A stretch of 64,000 bases of DNA from assembly GCF_002174125.1 (NCBI RefSeq), contig NZ_NEXX01000003.1, positions 374,899 to 438,898 on the forward strand. Direction: 5' to 3'. Below, one piece after another: positions 59,598 through 64,000 of this stretch (within the stretch, counting starts at the first letter, position 1; the number at the start of each line of letters is the position of its first letter). Source of the DNA: Acinetobacter populi. GTDB lineage: Bacteria > Pseudomonadota > Gammaproteobacteria > Pseudomonadales > Moraxellaceae. The notes under the pieces are model-generated. The model saw only the letters and a list, made by a program, of their open reading frames with translations, was not told the DNA's origin and searched no databases. Both the position numbers and the translations under genes were made by a program.

Positions 59598-62500
59598 TGA
59601 AGTCATTACTGTTAGAACCGATGTTACCAGCGTGATCTACAACGCGTGCATAATAGGTATATGTTGTGTCATCAGATAAACCATTTAATTCATAGGTCCA
59701 AGACGTACCTGAAACCTCTGCATAACCAACAAACTCATTAGCGGATGTGTAAATTGCAACTTGTTCATCATCAGCAAGCCCAGCAGAAATTGTACCATTT
59801 AATACAGGTGTACGATCATCCGTTGTAGTGCCTGAACCAAAATTCCCAGTAAGAACACCGACATTATCAGTATAGTTTTGAATCACAATTGTTTGTACTG
59901 GTGCTGTGATATCAATTGTCACCAATTGACTATCGGTAGAACCCACATTACCTGCCGTATCAACAACACGTACTTGATAAGTGTATTCACCGTCAGTCAA
60001 TGTACGACTATCTACATAGCTCCATACACCTGCTACTACAGTTAATGTTGTCCAGTTTGTTCCACCATCTGTACTGATCTGAGCGACTTCTCCGGCACCA
60101 AGCGTACCTGTCAGCGTTCCATTGATCGTTAAACTCGTATCACTAGTGATAAAGTCTGTTGTATCCAAACCTGTATCATCTGTAATCGATATGATCTCAA
60201 TACTACTACTTGGCGCTGTAGTATCTACAGTCACAATTTGACTATCCGTAGAACCTACATTACCTGCCGTATCAACAACACGTACTTGATAAGTGTATTC
60301 ACCCTCAGTCAATGTACGACCATCTACATAGCTCCATACACCTGCTACTACAGTTAATGTTGTCCAGTTTGTTCCACCATCTGTACTGATCTGAGCGACT
60401 TCTCCGGCACCAAGCGTACCTGTCAGCGTTCCATTGATCGTTAAACTTGTATCGCTGGTAATAAAGTCTGTTGCATCAAGACCTGTATCATCTGTAACCG
60501 ATGTGATTTCTATCACATTGCTTACACTTGGCGCAGTAGTATCTACAGTCACAATTTGACTATCCGTAGAACCTACATTACCTGCCGTATCAACAACACG
60601 TACTTGATAAGTGTATTCACCCTCAGTCAATGTACGACCATCTACATAGCTCCATACACCTGCTACTACAGTTAATGTTGTCCAGTTTGTTCCACCATCA
60701 ACACTGATTTGAGCAAATTCTCCGGCACCAAGCGTACCTGTCAGCGCTCCATTGATCGTTAAACTTGTATCGCTGGTAATAAAGTCTGTTGCATCAAGAC
60801 CTGTATCATCTGTAATCGATGTGATTTCTATCACATTGCTTACACTTGGCGCAGTAGTATCTACAGTCACAATTTGACTATCCGTAGAACCTACATTACC
60901 TGCCGTATCAACAACACGTACTTGATAAGTGTATTCACCGTCAGTCAATGTACGACTATCTACATAGCTCCATACACCTGCTACTACAGTTAATGTTGTC
61001 CAGTTTGTTCCACCATCTGTACTGATCTGAGCGACTTCTCCGGCACCAAGCGTACCTGTCAGCGTTCCATTGATCGTTAAACTTGTATCGCTGGTAATAA
61101 AGTCTGTTGCATCAAGACCTGTATCATCTGTAATCGATGTGATTTCTATCACATTGCTTATACTTGGTACAGTAGTATCAATGATCACAACTTGACTGGA
61201 GACTGTACCTGTATTACCAGCACTATCTACAACTCTAGTCTGGAATGTATATGTTCCATCTGCTAACTCATTCGCAGTATTATCCAGTGACCAAGTTGAA
61301 CCACTCACCAATACAGCATCTTTCCAGCTAACACCGTTATCAAGAGATACCTGAACTCGCTCATCAGCTGCTAATGTAGCCGATGTGGTTACTGCGATTA
61401 CAAGCGTATTATCAGACGTATTAAAATCTGTAGCGCTTAACCCGGTATCATCAGTAATCGCTGTAATTGTAGCTGTTGCACTTGGTGCAGCTGTATCTAC
61501 AGTCAATGTAAATGCATTTGACTCTGGACCTCGGTTACCCGCTGCATCTTCTACACGTGTGGTATAGCTATAGGTCGTACCGCCCACCAGTGAGTTATCA
61601 GCAAACTGATACGTACTGCCACTTACAAGTGTTGCATTACCAAGCTTAACGCCATCACGATATACTGCCACAACTTCATTGGCCGCTACCGTACCTGTCA
61701 CACTGATATTCAATGTTGGTGAAGTATCATTGGTCGTTGTACCTGTACCAAAGTTACCTGTTTGTGGTGCATAGTCATCTGTATAGTCAACAATAACTGC
61801 CGTAGATTCCGGTGCAACCGTATCAAGCGTAATTGCATACGCACTTGATGGAGCCCCTTCAACTCCGACGTTGTTACGTACAACTGCTGTATAGCTATAG
61901 CTACCATCTGCACTCAAACTATCTGTATACGTCCAACTTGTTCCACTGACTGTCGCCGTACCAATCTCTACACCATCACGTTTGATCACTACAACATCGC
62001 CTGCATTCAATGCAGAGCCGATTGAACCTTCAAGCGTCGGTGTCGTGTCATTAGTAAAGCCATTATTGCCAATAACACCTTGAGCTGGGTCTACATTATC
62101 TACAATACGCAGAATACTTGTCGTTTGTGATGCACCGTCAAAGTTAGTCACAATGCTATAATCATTACTCAACGATGAAGTATTACCCGCAAGGTCTTTC
62201 ACCTGCGCTGTATAGGTATAGGTCTCGCCACTTCCCAGACTTGCATCTGCAAATGTCCATGCCGTTCCTGTAACCACCGCTTCCCCAATAGCAATGCCAT
62301 TGCGGTAGACAATCACAACTTCACCTGATGCAAGTATCGCACTTAATGTACCTTTGATTTCAGGTGTATCATCATTGGTCACTCCACCATTACTGATCAC
62401 GCCGGTTACTGGATCTTTATTGTCCACAACCTCGGTAATCGTCACAGTTTGGGTCGGTGCTACATTGTCTGTGTTAATCACATACGCTGTAGATTCCGCT

Positions 62501-64000
62501 CCTGCAATACCCGCTGCATTCTTAACTGCAACGGTATAACTATAGTTTTGACCCGTAACAAGAGCACTGTCCTGATAGCTCCAGCTCGTACCGCTGACTG
62601 TCGCTGTACCAATCTCTGTACCATTACGATAAACAACAACGGTTTCGCCGGCTGCTAAAGCTGTGGTTAATGCACCCTGTAATAATGGATCAAGGTCATT
62701 GGTATAGCCATTGTTGAGTACAGTACCTTCTACAGGTGCCACATCATCAACAATTGCCGTAATACTTGCTGTATTACTTGAACCATCTGTCACAAAGCTT
62801 AACGCAAAGTCATTTGATACTGGTCCTTGTTGACCTGATGCGTCTTCTACACGTGCTGTATAGGTATAGCTTGTACCATTGCTTAAGCCACCATCTGTAT
62901 ATGTCCAACTGGTTGAGCCTGATGCAATTGTTGCTGTACCAACCTTAACCCCATCACGATATACTACGATGACTTCATTTGATGCCAATTCTGCACTGAC
63001 TGTACCATTCAGTCTTGGTGTTGAATCATTGGTGGTCGAACCACTTGGTAAATCTGCCTGTACCGGATCAACATTGTCCGTAACTGTCAGGATTGTTATG
63101 GTTTGGGTCGGTGCACTGCTATCTATGTTAATCACATAGCTATTTGAATCACCGCCACGGTTACCTGAACTATCTTCTACACGTGCTGTATATTGATATT
63201 GCTGTCCATCCAACAGACCAGCATCAGCAAAGGTCCAGTCTGTTCCACTAACAACTGCTTCACCAATAACAACTCCATCCCTTAACACTACAACTTTTTC
63301 ATTGCCGGCAAGCACTGCACTGATCGTACCGCTTATTGTAGGGGTCAGGTCATTGGTATAGCCATTGTTCGCTACATTACCTTCTACTGGTGCTACATCA
63401 TCCGCTACACCCGTAATCACTGTAGATTGAGTTGGTGCTGTCGCATCTACATTCAGATCAAATGTAACCGGTGCACTTTCGTTGCCTGCTGTATCTGTCT
63501 GGGTCACTTGTAATGTATATGATCCATCTGCAAGCTGATTCGCTAATGTTGGTTCTACACTCCAGTTACCATCAGCATCTGCTGTCGCTGTGCCTAACAC
63601 ATTACCATCAGTATCTTTTAAGGTAATCAGCGCATTTGACTCTGCTCCTGTACCATTGACTGTTGGGGTACGGTCATTGGTATAGCCACCTGCTGTAATT
63701 ACTCCGGTGACAAACTCAACATCATCAATCACTTCTGTAATCGCCAGTTGGGTTGGTGCTGTGGTATCCACTGTCAATGTAAATGCATTTGACTCTGGAC
63801 CTCGGTTACCCGCTGCATCTTCTACACGTGTGGTATAGCTATAGGTCGTACCGCCCACCAGTGAGTTATCAGCAAACTGATACGTACTGCCACTTACAAG
63901 TGTTGCATTACCAAGCTTAACGCCATCACGATATACTGCCACAACTTCATTGGCCGCTACCGTACCTGTCACACTGATATTCAATGTTGGTGAAGTATCA
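56419..64000 (-). CDS. giant Bap-like type I secreted adhesin, C-terminal ~2500 residues (5' part outside window)
   Basis: The frame is open through the right edge, so the true start is beyond the window; the in-frame TTG at 63984 is internal to a repeat. From the right come about 14 Ig-like domains of 90-105 residues (VTGTVAANEVVAVYRDG.., TAGNVGSTDSQIVTVDTTAP), four of which (59929-61180) are nearly identical. The 67-bp inverted repeat codes for YARVVDHAGNIGSNSND. Cassette A then has two more Ig-like parts, FG-GAP/VCBS-like calcium loops (DINRDGYVD, DRTGDGYLD, DFNGDGWLD, DYDWDGSLD) and RTX-type repeats (GGSGNDYFVGGQGNDTYNLGG). A type I secretion C-terminus ends in NNQIII. It is probably a surface adhesin for biofilm formation. 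No transporter genes are in view. Confidence 0.9.
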   Translation of the reverse strand, partial: DTSPTLNISVTGTVAANEVVAVYRDGVKLGNATLVSGSTYQFADNSLVGGTTYSYTTRVEDAAGNRGPESNAFTLTVDTTAPTQLAITEVIDDVEFVTGVITAGGYTNDRTPTVNGTGAESNALITLKDTDGNVLGTATADADGNWSVEPTLANQLADGSYTLQVTQTDTAGNESAPVTFDLNVDATAPTQSTVITGVADDVAPVEGNVANNGYTNDLTPTISGTISAVLAGNEKVVVLRDGVVIGEAVVSGTDWTFADAGLLDGQQYQYTARVEDSSGNRGGDSNSYVINIDSSAPTQTITILTVTDNVDPVQADLPSGSTTNDSTPRLNGTVSAELASNEVIVVYRDGVKVGTATIASGSTSWTYTDGGLSNGTSYTYTARVEDASGQQGPVSNDFALSFVTDGSSNTASITAIVDDVAPVEGTVLNNGYTNDLDPLLQGALTTALAAGETVVVYRNGTEIGTATVSGTSWSYQDSALVTGQNYSYTVAVKNAAGIAGAESTAYVINTDNVAPTQTVTITEVVDNKDPVTGVISNGGVTNDDTPEIKGTLSAILASGEVVIVYRNGIAIGEAVVTGTAWTFADASLGSGETYTYTAQVKDLAGNTSSLSNDYSIVTNFDGASQTTSILRIVDNVDPAQGVIGNNGFTNDTTPTLEGSIGSALNAGDVVVIKRDGVEIGTATVSGTSWTYTDSLSADGSYSYTAVVRNNVGVEGAPSSAYAITLDTVAPESTAVIVDYTDDYAPQTGNFGTGTTTNDTSPTLNISVTGTVAANEVVAVYRDGVKLGNATLVSGSTYQFADNSLVGGTTYSYTTRVEDAAGNRGPESNAFTLTVDTAAPSATATITAITDDTGLSATDFNTSDNTLVIAVTTSATLAADERVQVSLDNGVSWKDAVLVSGSTWSLDNTANELADGTYTFQTRVVDSAGNTGTVSSQVVIIDTTVPSISNVIEITSITDDTGLDATDFITSDTSLTINGTLTGTLGAGEVAQISTDGGTNWTTLTVVAGVWSYVDSRTLTDGEYTYQVRVVDTAGNVGSTDSQIVTVDTTAPSVSNVIEITSITDDTGLDATDFITSDTSLTINGALTGTLGAGEFAQISVDGGTNWTTLTVVAGVWSYVDGRTLTEGEYTYQVRVVDTAGNVGSTDSQIVTVDTTAPSVSNVIEITSVTDDTGLDATDFITSDTSLTINGTLTGTLGAGEVAQISTDGGTNWTTLTVVAGVWSYVDGRTLTEGEYTYQVRVVDTAGNVGSTDSQIVTVDTTAPSSSIEIISITDDTGLDTTDFITSDTSLTINGTLTGTLGAGEVAQISTDGGTNWTTLTVVAGVWSYVDSRTLTDGEYTYQVRVVDTAGNVGSTDSQLVTIDITAPVQTIVIQNYTDNVGVLTGNFGSGTTTDDRTPVLNGTISAGLADDEQVAIYTSANEFVGYAEVSGTSWTYELNGLSDDTTYTYYARVVDHAGNIGSNSNDFSIILDTIPPVVTGLTTTTAITVDTANGVPSSGDTTTLTATNNDLITRDSTPTQISGTLSRTLATGEFLQISVDGGITWKDAALSDDTNWTFVLPETTYTTDATFTVEFRVRDTAGNFAGLTGQDKTVVIDLTSPDGIVNAPIVDSVTTISTSYTFTSAIYGALEAGTTIALINDVNNNGMWQEGLDKVIASAVVAADGSWTITTTLPAGALNLAFLVWDSAGNVSSISSVSSVGVASTSTGAQVVTTTWGGTTDAEGYGINAAAVTISANGTWAFFQSVRGTSGSTTANAGRVYTQDDSLTEYSSVYLAQPSTTNGAGYNVNDAGYGRYLNSVMFADINRDGYVDVMSQVSSYGNAGRTAYWLQNADGTYTPQALNQGTANHLGGAIAYDRTGDGYLDFVMADSAPDSISFIKNDNGTLTYEYNASTNGMPPSGALTIANGLGNNSVTGIAMPTNLSVMHETAAVDLDNNGTVDIVAHVDYNGYTSIQSDTSRGLGVLYNSGTASGFTYVGYANVFAGDAGYDAGNLSQSVTFADFNGDGWLDMYINRGSKAGVDSTESRIYLNDGTGKLLATDANALWFGDSKKGGTSFAVDWNFDGLIDVIEVPTQVTGNYGYTAANNFAPTLYLNTGTNTWGTNATAMTTTLYSDITGAVVVDYDWDGSLDLVLYRAGADAAVVAGDASNPTVLVKNTNIAADGTSLQIRIVDGQGINTYYSNTVKLYNSAGTLVATQLINPQSSGSSNSMGLVSFYGLDPNETYSVQLLRITNGVSDNVGGVSNLGGYTNNTINTSWSGLTTGKANEAYVLTAESDTALTNSANNGVGIVGTGYNDHFFGTLGNDHYNGGGGWIINTEGEKQWVTDGGEDTLDYSLLSAQISVNVSTGTVNKVIDGVTYTDTFENIERFITGSGDTTFTGGSGNDYFVGGQGNDTYNLGGDGGGNDTVYLTLLDAADATGGNGVDVVNGFHIGNVSTDDNADIIDIHELLDGYTGTASLYTDTDGIKLDISASDLLDYLKISSNGTNTTIAIDRDGGGNIFTTVLTLNNVQTDLIELLMNNQIII
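59598..59664 (-). repeat. right inverted repeat of the adhesin switch, 67 bp
   Basis: Reverse complement of 53531-53597 with no mismatch. It is located inside the adhesin coding frame and joins the constant Ig-repeat body (right) to cassette A (left). The codon phase is the same as in the left copy. Confidence 0.95.
59929..61180 (-). repeat. four near-identical Ig-domain repeats
   Basis: Direct coding repeats of about 303, 315, 315 and 315 bp starting near 59929, 60232, 60547 and 60862. Units differ at only a few positions (for example VAQISTDGG against FAQISVDGG). They encode ITDDTGLDATDFITSDTSL.. domains. Such identity indicates recent unit duplication or gene conversion and allows change of length by recombination. 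Confidence 0.9.
61502..61729 (-). repeat. 228-bp direct repeat, copy 1 (copy 2 at 63773-64000)
   Basis: Identical over at least 228 bp to 63773-64000, 2271 bp (757 codons) apart and in the same frame, encoding the VTGTVAANEVVAVYRDGVKL Ig domain. The second copy runs off the window. Homologous recombination between the copies would remove 757 residues in frame. Confidence 0.9.
63773..64000 (-). repeat. 228-bp direct repeat, copy 2
   Basis: Second copy of 61502-61729, truncated by the window end. Confidence 0.9.

Noticed and set aside
53531..59664. 67-bp repeats as attachment sites of an integrated element
   Set aside because: Integration gives direct repeats; these are inverted and in coding frame on both sides, so inversion fits better.
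63984..64000. Start codon of the giant adhesin at 63984
   Set aside because: It is a TTG inside a repeated Ig domain, and the frame stays open to the window edge, so the true start lies outside.

Overview
The window is chromosomal DNA of a moderately AT-rich gammaproteobacterium. Gene content and order (fdxA, surE/nlpD with no rpoS next to nlpD, nudJ-mnmA-hflD-purB, rpsB-tsf opposite map, proB-obgE, many TonB receptors, a giant Ig-repeat type I secreted adhesin) point to Acinetobacter or a close relative. No species is claimed. I see no tRNA, rRNA or CRISPR array.

Layout. 1-18.7 kb is mostly housekeeping: a U32 tRNA-hydroxylation protein (cut by the window edge), fdxA, an M15 lipoprotein, a hydrolase, yaaA, grxD, argD, a phospholipase D lipoprotein, a LysR regulator, nlpD, surE, the PBP5/6 gene dacC, a gamma carbonic anhydrase-like protein, nudJ-mnmA-hflD-purB, and an unknown lipoprotein overlapping a YjdF-type membrane protein. 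Intergenic DNA here holds palindromic repeat elements and a small inserted element inside the dacC terminator. 19-33.6 kb is an iron-uptake island on the minus strand: a DUF3649/PepSY/DUF3325 operon, a FecI/FecR pair, a receptor with an N-terminal signalling domain (separated from fecR by a toxin-antitoxin pair with a frameshifted toxin), a divergent Fur-like protein and two further paralogous TonB receptors. 34-48 kb returns to core genes: gpx-msrB, an AlaA-like aminotransferase with an extra N-terminal domain, ppk1, mtgA, tsf-rpsB, map, a NUDIX hydrolase, proB, obgE, and a qorB/HxlR divergent pair with two clear operators.

48-64 kb is the accessory region of most interest. It starts with a two-gene operon encoding a serine-recombinase-like protein without its catalytic Ser and Arg residues and an EAL protein with a degraded active site. 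Then come about 950 bp of very AT-rich non-coding DNA, a flavin-dependent halogenase, a divergent intact tyrosine recombinase, and two convergent genes for the C-terminal part of a giant secreted adhesin.

The main discovery is that these two adhesin ends form an invertible switch. A perfect 67-bp sequence lies just downstream of the recombinase (53531-53597) and again, inverted, inside the giant adhesin gene (59598-59664). The 6000 bp between them carry two different C-terminal cassettes in opposite orientations, meeting at a perfectly palindromic terminator. The repeat is read in the same frame in both, so inversion would replace the last ~1059 residues of the adhesin with an alternative ~919-residue end of the same architecture (FG-GAP/VCBS-like repeats, then a type I secretion C-terminus). 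The sequence directly shows the repeats, frames and cassettes. That the neighbouring recombinase performs the inversion is inference.
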